Of a stretch of 64,000 nucleotides of DNA, positions 26,934-35,183 are shown one piece after another. The notes beneath the pieces are model-generated. The model searched no databases. It was not told where the DNA came from and saw only the letters and a program-made list of their open reading frames with translations. Within the stretch, counting starts at the first letter, position 1. Each line of letters opens with the position of its first letter. Source of the DNA: Paenibacillus luteus (GTDB taxonomy: Bacteria; Bacillota; Bacilli; Paenibacillales; Paenibacillaceae); contig NZ_SKCD01000088.1 of the NCBI RefSeq assembly GCF_006542765.1, positions 186,001 through 250,000 on the forward strand, given 5' to 3'. A program made the position numbers and the translations under genes.

Positions 26934-27885
26934 CTATCCTGCACGATCGCAGTAACTTGTTCTATTTAAGACTTCTCCCCGCTCCTATCCTGCACGTTTG
27001 CACTAACTTTGGCCTACGGTACGTAATATAGCCGAAATTGAAGCTCTATATTGTACTGCATGCAGGATAGGTCCCCCAAAGGAAGAAAAAACAGCTTCCT
27101 GCCTGCATAAATACAACATAGCAGCGCAACGCTTCCACTCCGCACCATAAACAACAACAACAACATCTTTTAACCAATTAAATATCTATCCTGCACGATC
27201 GCAGTAACTTCTTCGATTTAAGCCCTCTTCCGACACCTATCCTGCACGTTTGCATTAACTTCGGCCTTCAGTGCTCGATATATCCGAAATTGGAGCTCTA
27301 TATTGTACTGCATACAGGATAGGTCCCCGCAAGGAAGAAAAAGTAGCCTCCACCCTGCTAAAATACAACATAGCAGCGCAGCGCATCCACTCCGCACCCT
27401 TACCACTAACCTCTTTTAACCAATTAAATAACTAAACTGCACGAGCGCAGTAACTTATTCTATTTATGCCTTCTTCCCACTCCTATCCTGCACGTTTGCA
27501 TTAACTTCGGCCTTCAGTGCTCGATATATCCGAAATTAGAGCTCTATATTGTATAGCGTACAGGATAGGTCCCCGCAAAAAAGAAAAAGCAGCCTCCAGC
27601 CTGCATGAATACAACATAGCAGCATAACCCTTCCACTCCGCACCCTAACCGCGAACATCTTTCAACTAATTAAATAGCTATCCTGTACTATCGCAGTAAC
27701 TTCTTCTATTTAAGTCTCCCTCCCACTCCTATCCTGCACGTACACACTAACTTTGGCCTCCGATACGTAATATAGCCGAAATTGGAGCTCTATATTGTAC
27801 TGCATGCAGGATAGGTCCCCGCAAGGAAGAAAAAGCAGCCTCCAGCCTGCAAAAATACAACATAGCAGCGCTATGCTTCTATAAG
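26934..27885. repeat. Four-copy tandem array of a ~246-252 bp noncoding unit
   Basis: Copies begin at 26934, 27186, 27432 and 27678, giving periods of 252, 246 and 246. Each has a first arm near CTATCCTGCA, a second arm CCTATCCTGCA (26984, 27236, 27482, 27728) exactly 51 bases further, and an inverted arm TGCAGGATAGG or TACAGGATAGG ending at 27071, 27323, 27569 and 27815. The inverted-repeat element is 88 bases long in all four copies. An inner pair, TTTGGC/GCCGAA in copies 1 and 4 and TTCGG/CCGAA in copies 2 and 3, keeps pairing through a T-to-C change. The tail contains GGAAGAAAAA and ATACAACATAGCAGC. No coding frame is kept between copies. Confidence 0.93.
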
Positions 27886-28097
27886 CACTTCACACTAATG
27901 GTATCCGCTTCTTAAATGGGAGACCTCATAATCAACCACTTTCAAACTTATATCTCCACTGCCAAGCCTACAAATTAGCCGAAGCACAGCGAGCATACAC
28001 CGCTACTATCTCCATTGGCCGCCAGCACGCTAACCCTTCATTTTCGCCAAACATGCGACATAGCCTGTTTCATTTATCCGATATACGGGTAATGATA
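27886..28097. other. Gene-free stretch before dps
   Basis: Nothing recognisable was seen: no open frame with a ribosome site, no hairpin with T-run and no clear promoter until the dps promoter at 28098. Confidence 0.6.
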
Positions 28098-28131
28098 TTG
28101 ACAAGCAACAGTTAATTTGTAATAATTATAA
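28098..28131 (+). promoter_or_regulatory. dps promoter with overlapping PerR box
   Basis: A sigma-A-like promoter is seen with TTGACA at 28098-28103 and AATAAT at 28121-28126 (17-base spacer). TTGTAATAATTATAA at 28117-28131 matches the PerR box TTATAATNATTATAA at all but one defined position and covers the -10 element. PerR represses mrgA (dps) in B. subtilis until peroxide oxidises it, so the same control is expected here. Confidence 0.85.
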
Positions 28132-28232
28132 ACAAGGAGTTAGTCTAAATCATTATTATTCGTTGCTTTCCCATTCACTTTGTATTCACTACCCTTTTAT
28201 AGCGCAAACTACCATCAGAAAGGATGATCATT

Positions 28233-28694
28233 ATGACAACAGCAACTACAGCTAAATCTACAACCGTACAGGAGCACCTAAACCACCAAATTGCCAATTG
28301 GAGCGTACTTTACATCAAGCTTCACAATTACCACTGGTACGTGAAGGGTTCGCAGTTCTTTACCCTGCACGTTAAATTTCAGGAGCTATACGAGGAAGCA
28401 GCTCTTCACGTAGATGAGCTGGCAGAGCGCCTGCTCGCCTTGAAAGGCAAGCCTATCGCGACGATGAAAGAGCATATGAAAGCATCGAGCATCGAGGAAG
28501 CTTCGAATAAAGAAGATGCCACGCAAATGGTCGATCAACTCATCGCGGATTTCGCTAAGATTATTGGCGAGTTGAAGGAAGGCATGGAAGCGGCACAGGA
28601 AGCCAAAGATGAGACGACAGCTGATATGCTGCTCGCGATTCATACAGCGCTTGAGAAGCATGTATGGATGCTAAGTGCCTTCAACGGCAAATAA
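28233..28694 (+). CDS. dps: Dps/MrgA-family ferritin-like DNA-protection protein
   Basis: The 153-residue protein forms a four-helix bundle that assembles into a dodecamer, oxidises and stores iron with peroxide, and may coat DNA. The ferroxidase motif is seen in NYHWYVKGSQFF and FQELYEEAALHVDELAERLLALKG, with the conserved His, Asp and Glu. ATG at 28233 is chosen because AAAGG at 28219-28223 is correctly spaced, whereas ATG at 28224 touches it. A PerR box overlaps its promoter. It ends before a large bidirectional terminator. Confidence 0.93.
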   Translation: MTTATTAKSTTVQEHLNHQIANWSVLYIKLHNYHWYVKGSQFFTLHVKFQELYEEAALHVDELAERLLALKGKPIATMKEHMKASSIEEASNKEDATQMVDQLIADFAKIIGELKEGMEAAQEAKDETTADMLLAIHTALEKHVWMLSAFNGK

Positions 28695-28810
28695 ACGATG
28701 AAGGAGCCAAGCAAAAACGCCTTCGGCGTCCTCCAGACACTGAAGTAGCTTTGACGGTGAAATATAGGCCCTTTATAAGCGAACAAGCTTATAAATTCTT
28801 ATATTTTGAT

Positions 28811-28856
28811 AAAGAGGGTGCGCCAGCTGCATGATTGCTGCTGGCGCACCCTCTTT
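28811..28856. terminator. Bidirectional terminator between dps and the ABC permease gene
   Basis: A 17-base perfect stem (AAAGAGGGTGCGCCAGC with its complement) and a 12-base loop sit between convergent genes, with A-runs before and T-runs after, so it can end transcripts from both sides. Confidence 0.95.
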
Positions 28857-28882
28857 GCTTATGAAAAGCTTATATCAATCCT

Positions 28883-31651
28883 TCATTCGTTCCCTAAGCG
28901 CAGAGCATCCACAGCTTTAAGCCGAAGCGCTGCCTTCGCAGGAAGCAGATTAATGAAAAAGGAAGCGATCACCAAGCTCCCGATAATCGGAAGCAAAATG
29001 CCGAAAGGATAATGAAAGATAGCGGGCTCCTCATATACACGGATATCATGTTTTAGGTTTTCAGAAAAAATGCGGACTCCGCTGGATCCAATAGCCCAGC
29101 CTGCCAATAAACCGACAACACTGATCACAAAACCTTCAATGAAAAACATTCCGTAGATTTGTTTGCTTGGTACGCCAATGCAGCGCATCATCCCTACTTG
29201 CTTGCTTCGTTCGCGTACGGAACGGAACTGAATGATCGCCAGACCCATTAGTCCAATGAAGGCCGAAATGACCGTAAACCCGATAAAGCCGATCCCAAGC
29301 TGCTTGTTCAATAACTGCTCCGCTGAATTTTTCAAATAAGGCACGTTAAAGGTTAACACGCCTTGAACAGCAAACCTCTCCTCTAACGCTTGAGCCGTCT
29401 TGATATCCTTATAATCAAATTGAAACAATACAAAGCCGAGATCATTCTGATTCATCCATTTGTGTCCAAAAGGACGAAGCTCCTCCACGACCTTCTCATT
29501 CATAAAGGTGGCTCCGTAAAAATCCATCAACACATTCGATGCATCATTCGGAACAAATCCGGCCACGATGAACGTTCGCTCGGTCAATGGCTCCCACGCC
29601 TCCGTGCCTGATCTGAGCTTGCTTTCATAGACAGGGAGCCTGATGGAATCGCCCGCCTTCACTAGCGTAATATCATCAGAATACAGCGGGTCCTTCATGC
29701 TGAAAAAATGCGGTAAAATAATATAATCCGGATTATTCCGCACAGCTTCCCAAGCGGCGGCATCATCGGAGAAGTTAGGTGCACGTGCCAATAATGCTTT
29801 CGGATGATTCCCCACCAACTCTTCGGTAACAGGAACCACCGCTTGAGCTAGGCCATTCTCCACCATACTTAGCATAAAGGGCTCTATCGTTACCGTTCCC
29901 TTCATTTGCCCATGAATGAATGGGTCTTTTGCAGCAGCTTCTACTATTTTCTGCTGCTCCTCCGTTGTGCGATAAGAAGCGTAACCGCCAAAACCAAAAA
30001 CATTTTGGTTCGTACGATCAACGTCTCCGTTTGTAAGAATAAGCTGCAAAATGCAGACAACAAAGGTAATGGTCATCATAACAAGCGAGAACAAGAGCGC
30101 TGTCGTATACGTTCTGCCTTTATGCCATCTGGGATATTTAAGCGCGAGCATCACCGATAAACGAGGGATCCCGACTATTCGGAGAATCCTGTGCAGGGGA
30201 ACGTCCATTTTATCCATCAAAGTTAACAAGATAGATAATACGTAACAACAGGCAATTAGCCAAGTTGCTGCAATGAGCAGAATATTCTCTCCCTTTAATT
30301 CAGGCGGCTGAACAAAAGCAAAAACAAAATGCACGGCTGTTCCTGATATTCCAATGATACCAAGAGCGAGTGCAGCCACACCTTTTTTTCCACGCACTCT
30401 CCCTTTCCCTCTTCCCGCTTGCTTCATCTGCGATGGCCCTCGCAAAGCTTCAACAATACCAAATTGGCTCACGCGCCGAGCCGCCAGCAAAGAAATCATG
30501 GCGAGAAATAAAAGGATAATTGCAAACACGATAACCGTTGTGCTCAAGGAAATATAAGGATGAACCGTGATATTGCTGCCAGCCATTCGAGACAGCTCCG
30601 CGGCATAGCTTCCATAAAACAAACGAATGAGCTGGTAACCGCCCAGCATGCCGGCTATAGTACCGAGCAGGGCGCTGAAGAAGGAAAGCAACAACGCTTC
30701 TGCTGTAAACATTGCCGATATATTCGGTTTGGAGAAACCGATAGCACGCAAAATGCCATACATCTCCTGTCTGGATTCGCCGATCATCGTCAGCACCTGG
30801 CGCATGAAGAGCATACTGGAAGCGATCGCAACGGCACTGATCATTCCAATGATCAGCGTAAAATTCATCTTTTCGAATTTTTGTTGGGCATTCAGCTTTA
30901 AATAATCCACCCGGAAGGGCAGATCCTGCATTAAAAACATCCCTTGCAAGTCGATAGCCGGGTTGGTGTGTCCCAATAGAACAGCATCATAGCTCCCCGT
31001 CATCCGTCCTGAAAGTTTACGTACAGCAGACTCGGAGCCAATAATCGTACCGGAAAATGCACCCGTTTCCAGATATCCAGTTAATCCGCGCTGCTCCGTT
31101 ACAGCTCTAATACGAAATAGCTGCTCGCCATTTTGTACCGCGACAGCGAGCACATCACCGGTTTGAACATCCAGCAGGTTCGCTGTTTCACGATTAATAA
31201 TGAGCTCGTCGTCAGCCAGCTCCTCCCGCCATAGCGCATTGCCAACAGGATCAAAGCTAACAGCCTCCTCCATAGGAAAACCAATAAACAATATGTTTTT
31301 CAGCGCTGCTCCCGCGCCTGCTTCGGCATCCGCGGCAATGACAGCTGCTTCTGTTTTCACATAGGGCAGGAGCGTATAACCATCATTTTCAGTACGCTCA
31401 AAAAGCGTAGCGATCTCCGCCGCCGTAAAGCCTCCGCTCTCTGACTTCTCTGGGGACAGCTTCCAATTAATCGGTCCCAGATGAGTCTCTATCCACGCCT
31501 TTCCGCTGCTTTGAACCGATTCATAGTTTACCGCACTAATGGCAATCAGCATCGCTCCGATCGCTCCGGCAAACACCGTAAGCAGCGTCTGCTTCCATTG
31601 CTTGCGCAGATTGCCTGCCGCCATTCGCCATATCAGTCCAGACCTGATCAT
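28883..31651 (-). CDS. FtsX/MacB-type ABC permease, two-domain
   Basis: The 922-residue protein has one N-terminal membrane segment, an extracellular region of about 230 residues, three membrane segments, a further pair near the middle, a second extracellular region and three C-terminal segments; this is the duplicated FtsX-like permease plan of peptide, lipoprotein and antibiotic exporters. Its ATG overlaps the stop of the ATPase gene (ATGA). With the kinase and regulator upstream it forms a four-gene unit, likely to sense and expel or resist a cell-envelope-active compound, although it is larger than BceB-type permeases. The substrate is unknown. Confidence 0.88.
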   Translation of the reverse strand: MIRSGLIWRMAAGNLRKQWKQTLLTVFAGAIGAMLIAISAVNYESVQSSGKAWIETHLGPINWKLSPEKSESGGFTAAEIATLFERTENDGYTLLPYVKTEAAVIAADAEAGAGAALKNILFIGFPMEEAVSFDPVGNALWREELADDELIINRETANLLDVQTGDVLAVAVQNGEQLFRIRAVTEQRGLTGYLETGAFSGTIIGSESAVRKLSGRMTGSYDAVLLGHTNPAIDLQGMFLMQDLPFRVDYLKLNAQQKFEKMNFTLIIGMISAVAIASSMLFMRQVLTMIGESRQEMYGILRAIGFSKPNISAMFTAEALLLSFFSALLGTIAGMLGGYQLIRLFYGSYAAELSRMAGSNITVHPYISLSTTVIVFAIILLFLAMISLLAARRVSQFGIVEALRGPSQMKQAGRGKGRVRGKKGVAALALGIIGISGTAVHFVFAFVQPPELKGENILLIAATWLIACCYVLSILLTLMDKMDVPLHRILRIVGIPRLSVMLALKYPRWHKGRTYTTALLFSLVMMTITFVVCILQLILTNGDVDRTNQNVFGFGGYASYRTTEEQQKIVEAAAKDPFIHGQMKGTVTIEPFMLSMVENGLAQAVVPVTEELVGNHPKALLARAPNFSDDAAAWEAVRNNPDYIILPHFFSMKDPLYSDDITLVKAGDSIRLPVYESKLRSGTEAWEPLTERTFIVAGFVPNDASNVLMDFYGATFMNEKVVEELRPFGHKWMNQNDLGFVLFQFDYKDIKTAQALEERFAVQGVLTFNVPYLKNSAEQLLNKQLGIGFIGFTVISAFIGLMGLAIIQFRSVRERSKQVGMMRCIGVPSKQIYGMFFIEGFVISVVGLLAGWAIGSSGVRIFSENLKHDIRVYEEPAIFHYPFGILLPIIGSLVIASFFINLLPAKAALRLKAVDALRLGNE

Positions 31652-32331
31652 GGCGTCATGCTCCCATCATAAATGACACGGCCATTTTGCATCCGAATGA
31701 TACGCGATGCCCGGCCCGCCATCCGCGCGTCATGAGTAACCATTATAATGGTAGTCCCATAATGGCTGTTCAACATTTCCAGCATCCCGATAATCTGCTC
31801 TGCCGTTTCCGTATCCAACGCACCTGTTGGCTCATCCGCCCAAATGATGTCAGGCTTCCCTACGATGGCCCGGGCAATGGCCACACGTTGATTTTGCCCG
31901 CCCGATAATGCACCGGGATACTGATTCACCTTATCCGCAAGCCCAACTTCTTTAAGCGCTTCAAGCGAACGTTCCTTCGCCTTAGCTGAAGAAACGCCGG
32001 ATGCAATGAGCGGCAAAGCAGCATTCTCCCATGCATTCAATACAGGGACGAGGTGGTAGGATTGAAACACAAACCCCATTTTTGCAAGCCGCAGCTTCGC
32101 GATTTTTTTGTCATCCCATGCATGAATCGGCGCATCGCCAATCCATATTTCACCGCTGTCAACGGATTCGATACCCGCCAAAAGATGAAGCAGCGTCGAC
32201 TTTCCGCAGCCGGACGGGCCGGTAATCGATACCATTTCACCCTTGCTGATCGTAAAGGATACGTCGCGAAGCGCCTTAGCCGCCGCTTCACCCTTGCCAT
32301 ACGTCTTAGATATGCCTTTAACAGTAATCAT
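31648..32331 (-). CDS. ABC transporter ATP-binding protein (LolD/MacB/YknY type)
   Basis: A 227-residue ATPase with Walker A GPSGCGKS, signature LSGGQNQRVAIARA, Walker B IIWADEP and the family tail THDARMAGRASRIIRMQNGRV. This class works with FtsX-like permeases to drive mechanotransmission-type export. It overlaps the permease gene by four bases and lies 95 bases after the kinase gene. Confidence 0.94.
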   Translation of the reverse strand: MITVKGISKTYGKGEAAAKALRDVSFTISKGEMVSITGPSGCGKSTLLHLLAGIESVDSGEIWIGDAPIHAWDDKKIAKLRLAKMGFVFQSYHLVPVLNAWENAALPLIASGVSSAKAKERSLEALKEVGLADKVNQYPGALSGGQNQRVAIARAIVGKPDIIWADEPTGALDTETAEQIIGMLEMLNSHYGTTIIMVTHDARMAGRASRIIRMQNGRVIYDGSMTP

Positions 32332-32426
32332 CCTAATGCTTCACCTCTTGTTCCATAGAATGCTCTCACTTTAGCAAATCGATATGCATTCTTAATGGAG
32401 CAAATATGCAGAACTTGTGCAGATTG

Positions 32427-33734
32427 CTAGTCTTTCATAATGGGCAGCCGCAGAGCAAAGGTAGCTCCATTGCCATACTCGCTGCTTACGCTAATTGTCC
32501 CGCCGTGCACGTTCGCGAACTGCTGCGCGATCGCAAGTCCAAGTCCCAAGCCAGCGGCACGGTTGCTTGTCCTAACCTTAGAACTTCCTCGGTAAAATCG
32601 GTCAAACACAAAGGCTAACTCCTCCTCCTCGATTCCGATGCCGTCATCGGCGATGACGAGCAAGGCTTGTCCATCTTCCAATAAAATGGCCACACGAAGC
32701 TCCTGGCGAGCATGCTGAAGCGCATTGCCAACCAAATTGATCATAATTTGTCTAACCCGGGCCTCATCCGCATAGATACGGATATCCAGGTCCTTTTTCA
32801 TGGTGAACTTCATCTCTTGTTCCTCCGTACCGACCACGAGTGCCTCTACGACCGAATCCGCAAGCTTCGTTAGCGAAAACCAGTGTTTATTGAGCGGCAG
32901 ATGTCCTGATTCTGCAAGCGATAGCTCCTGCAAGTCACGAACCAGCTTCGTGAGACGAAGCGTCTCGTCATGGAGAGATACGGTTTTGGATAAAGGGAGC
33001 GGTTGCCCTTCCTGTATGGCGTTATCCAGCTGCGTACGCATAACTGCAATCGGCGTCCGAAGCTCATGCGCAATATCTGCTACCATCGTCCGCCGCACCG
33101 TTTCCAAACGTTTCGCACGCTGCGCAAGCTCTTCAATTAAGCTTAATGCCTCGCTAAGCTTGACTTTACTTTCTACGTTTTCACTCTTAACCGGGGCAGA
33201 TCGTTTCCAGATGGCTAGGGCAATCCGATCCTCTGTCCGCTCCGCGATAACCTTCCTTTGGCGGAGCAACCCAGCTCCGAGCAAATAGACAAGCAGCATC
33301 ACTACCAGCGGAGGCAATAGCTCTTTGCTTCCGACCTTTTGCTTCGCGGCATGAATTTGCGTGAATCCGACAATGACGTTATCGGACAAAACCGCTATTT
33401 TGCGAGCGGCAGCTTTGCGGGTCCCTTGGTTTTTCAGCTCTGCTGCTACCGTCCTTCCATCTCTATCATATACCGTTACCGAAGCCACATTATTTTCCGA
33501 AAGCATAAAGCGGTCGGTGCCCAAACGTTCCCCCAGTCCGGACCAGCTGCCTGTTGATTCGTAAAACAACTTGGCATATCCGTTCCAAAAAAGCTGGCTC
33601 GCCCGTTGTTCCACCTGATTAGCATCTGCCGCCAACCATTGCATTCCAAGAAACGTCACCATGCCTGCCAGAACGGTGAACGCAGCAAGCCAGCGCTTCT
33701 CCTTCGCTGCGCCGATTAAACCGTTCCTCTTCAC
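32427..33734 (-). CDS. Sensor histidine kinase of an OmpR-type two-component system
   Basis: The 435-residue kinase has a membrane segment near residues 15-32, an extracellular part of about 100 residues, a second segment near 137-157 and a cytoplasmic kinase core. The H-box is DIAHELRTPIAVMRTQLDNA, with N-box NLVGNALQHA and G-boxes DDGIGIEEEE and GLGLGLAIA. Its start overlaps the regulator stop by four bases. The downstream ABC pair suggests it detects the compound handled by that transporter. Confidence 0.92.
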   Translation of the reverse strand: MKRNGLIGAAKEKRWLAAFTVLAGMVTFLGMQWLAADANQVEQRASQLFWNGYAKLFYESTGSWSGLGERLGTDRFMLSENNVASVTVYDRDGRTVAAELKNQGTRKAAARKIAVLSDNVIVGFTQIHAAKQKVGSKELLPPLVVMLLVYLLGAGLLRQRKVIAERTEDRIALAIWKRSAPVKSENVESKVKLSEALSLIEELAQRAKRLETVRRTMVADIAHELRTPIAVMRTQLDNAIQEGQPLPLSKTVSLHDETLRLTKLVRDLQELSLAESGHLPLNKHWFSLTKLADSVVEALVVGTEEQEMKFTMKKDLDIRIYADEARVRQIMINLVGNALQHARQELRVAILLEDGQALLVIADDGIGIEEEELAFVFDRFYRGSSKVRTSNRAAGLGLGLAIAQQFANVHGGTISVSSEYGNGATFALRLPIMKD

Positions 33735-34444
33735 CGGAACTCCTCCGCAAATCGATAGCCTACGCCATAAACCGTTTGAATCAGCTCCTGCTTCTCTTCA
33801 CCGGCCTCCAGCTTGCGCCGCAAATTGCGGATATGGGAATCAAGCGTTCTCTCATAGCCTAGGAAGCTGTCCCCGAGCGCCTCATCCATTAAATGCGTAC
33901 GGGTAAATACCCTGCCAGGATAAGCCGCCAGCTTCGACAGCAACAAAAACTCGGTTCGCGTCAAATCAAGCTTTTGTCCGTTCAAAAGCGCTGTGAAGCG
34001 TTGTTGGTCAAGCATAAGCCCACCCCGCTGAATCAGCGTTTCTTCGTCCAGCGATGAGACCTCCTCACCGCTCCTGCTTGCTCTGCGCATCACCGCTTTA
34101 ATTCTGGCACTTAATTCCCGCAATCCGAAGGGTTTCGTCAAATAATCATCCGCCCCAAGCTCAAGCGCCAGCACTTTATCGAATTCATCCCCCTTGGCCG
34201 TTACCATAATGAAGGGCAGCTTCCATTCCCGTTCGTTCCGCTTGCATATCTCAATTCCGCTCGCCCCGCCGGGCAGCATCCAGTCCACCAATAACAAGTC
34301 CGGGCCTATCGCAACGATAAGACTCTCCGCTTCTTGAAGGCTCGCAGCCCCATGCACCTCTATAGATTCCTTATGTAAAAAATCAGTACATTCCTGCAGC
34401 AACTGCAGCTCATCCTCAATCCATACGATTTTCAAGCCAATCAC
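33731..34444 (-). CDS. OmpR-family response regulator
   Basis: A 237-residue regulator with a receiver domain (acidic residues near E10-D11, phospho-acceptor D54 in LLVDWMLP, lysine in YLTKPFG) and a C-terminal winged helix reading RTHLMDEALGD and TVYGVGYRF. GTG at 34444 is used, but a TTG nine bases later would give the common start MKIVWIED with better spacing to GGGAG. First gene of the regulator-kinase-ATPase-permease unit. Confidence 0.93.
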   Translation of the reverse strand: MIGLKIVWIEDELQLLQECTDFLHKESIEVHGAASLQEAESLIVAIGPDLLLVDWMLPGGASGIEICKRNEREWKLPFIMVTAKGDEFDKVLALELGADDYLTKPFGLRELSARIKAVMRRASRSGEEVSSLDEETLIQRGGLMLDQQRFTALLNGQKLDLTRTEFLLLSKLAAYPGRVFTRTHLMDEALGDSFLGYERTLDSHIRNLRRKLEAGEEKQELIQTVYGVGYRFAEEFR

Positions 34445-34474
34445 GCTCCCTTCTACAAATTGTTACATAAAAAA

Positions 34475-34501
34475 ACAGTTCTTCCAAGTAGGAAGAACTG
34501 T
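34475..34501 (-). terminator. Terminator after the FAH-family gene
   Basis: An 11-base stem (ACAGTTCTTCC with GGAAGAACTGT) and a five-base loop are followed on the minus strand by seven T. It ends the ABC-F/FAH transcript. Confidence 0.92.
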
Positions 34502-34512
34502 CGTAAAACCGT

Positions 34513-35145
34513 CTAAACTAATTTTATGCTGCAATTCCCTACTTGCTCGCCAGCCCAAAGCGCTTGCAGTTGATCGCCATCTTGCAGAGCCGCTACGCCA
34601 GCCGGGGTCCCTGTATAAATTATGTCGCCCGCGCTAAGGCCATAATGCTCGCCTACATATTCGATAAGCTCAGATACGCTAAACAGCATATCGCTCGCTT
34701 GCCCGCGCTGAGCCGTTTCCCCATTGCGCAGCAGGACAAATTCCGTCTCTGCCAGCGCTGCTGCACCGGGATATGCAAACCATTCACCTAACGGTGCCGA
34801 GTTCTTGAACCCTTTGGCAGCCAGCCAAGGCTGTCCCTTCGCCTTCAGCTTGGACTGCACGTCGCGCAGCGTCAAATCCAGTCCAAGCGCTATCGCATCA
34901 ATAAGCTGCTCGGCATCGATGCCCGGTTCATAGGCTTTGCCAATCCGCAAGACGATCTCCAACTCAAAATGAACCTCGCCTACATCGCCCGGAAGCTCCA
35001 CGGCATTGCCGTTCATCGGGACTACCGCATGAGACGGCTTCGTAAATACGAGCGGCTCATCCGGAATTTCGTTGCCAAGCTCCAATGCGTGAAGCCTGTA
35101 ATTGCGTCCAATGCAATAAACATTGCGAATGTCGTTAGCGCTCAT
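34513..35145 (-). CDS. Fumarylacetoacetate hydrolase-family protein
   Basis: The 210-residue protein matches the FAH fold: NVYCIGRNYRLHALELGNEIPDEPLVFTKP at the start, the metal-binding EVHFELEIVLRIGK strand, DLTLRDVQSKLKAKGQPW and GDIIYTGTPAGVAAL. Members hydrolyse acylpyruvates or decarboxylate oxaloacetate; the substrate cannot be chosen here. ATG at 35145 is used because the longer frame begins with TTG and no ribosome site. It lies 38 bases after the ABC-F gene. Confidence 0.9.
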   Translation of the reverse strand: MSANDIRNVYCIGRNYRLHALELGNEIPDEPLVFTKPSHAVVPMNGNAVELPGDVGEVHFELEIVLRIGKAYEPGIDAEQLIDAIALGLDLTLRDVQSKLKAKGQPWLAAKGFKNSAPLGEWFAYPGAAALAETEFVLLRNGETAQRGQASDMLFSVSELIEYVGEHYGLSAGDIIYTGTPAGVAALQDGDQLQALWAGEQVGNCSIKLV

Positions 35146-35183
35146 CAGCTTAGCCGCCTCTCGTCCTATAAAATACAATTCTG

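Noticed and set aside
27218..27406. 62-residue open frame inside the tandem repeats
   Set aside because: Not kept in the other copies and has no ribosome site.
26934..27885. CRISPR array
   Set aside because: Only four units of about 250 bases, all similar over the whole length; no short repeats with unique spacers and no cas genes.
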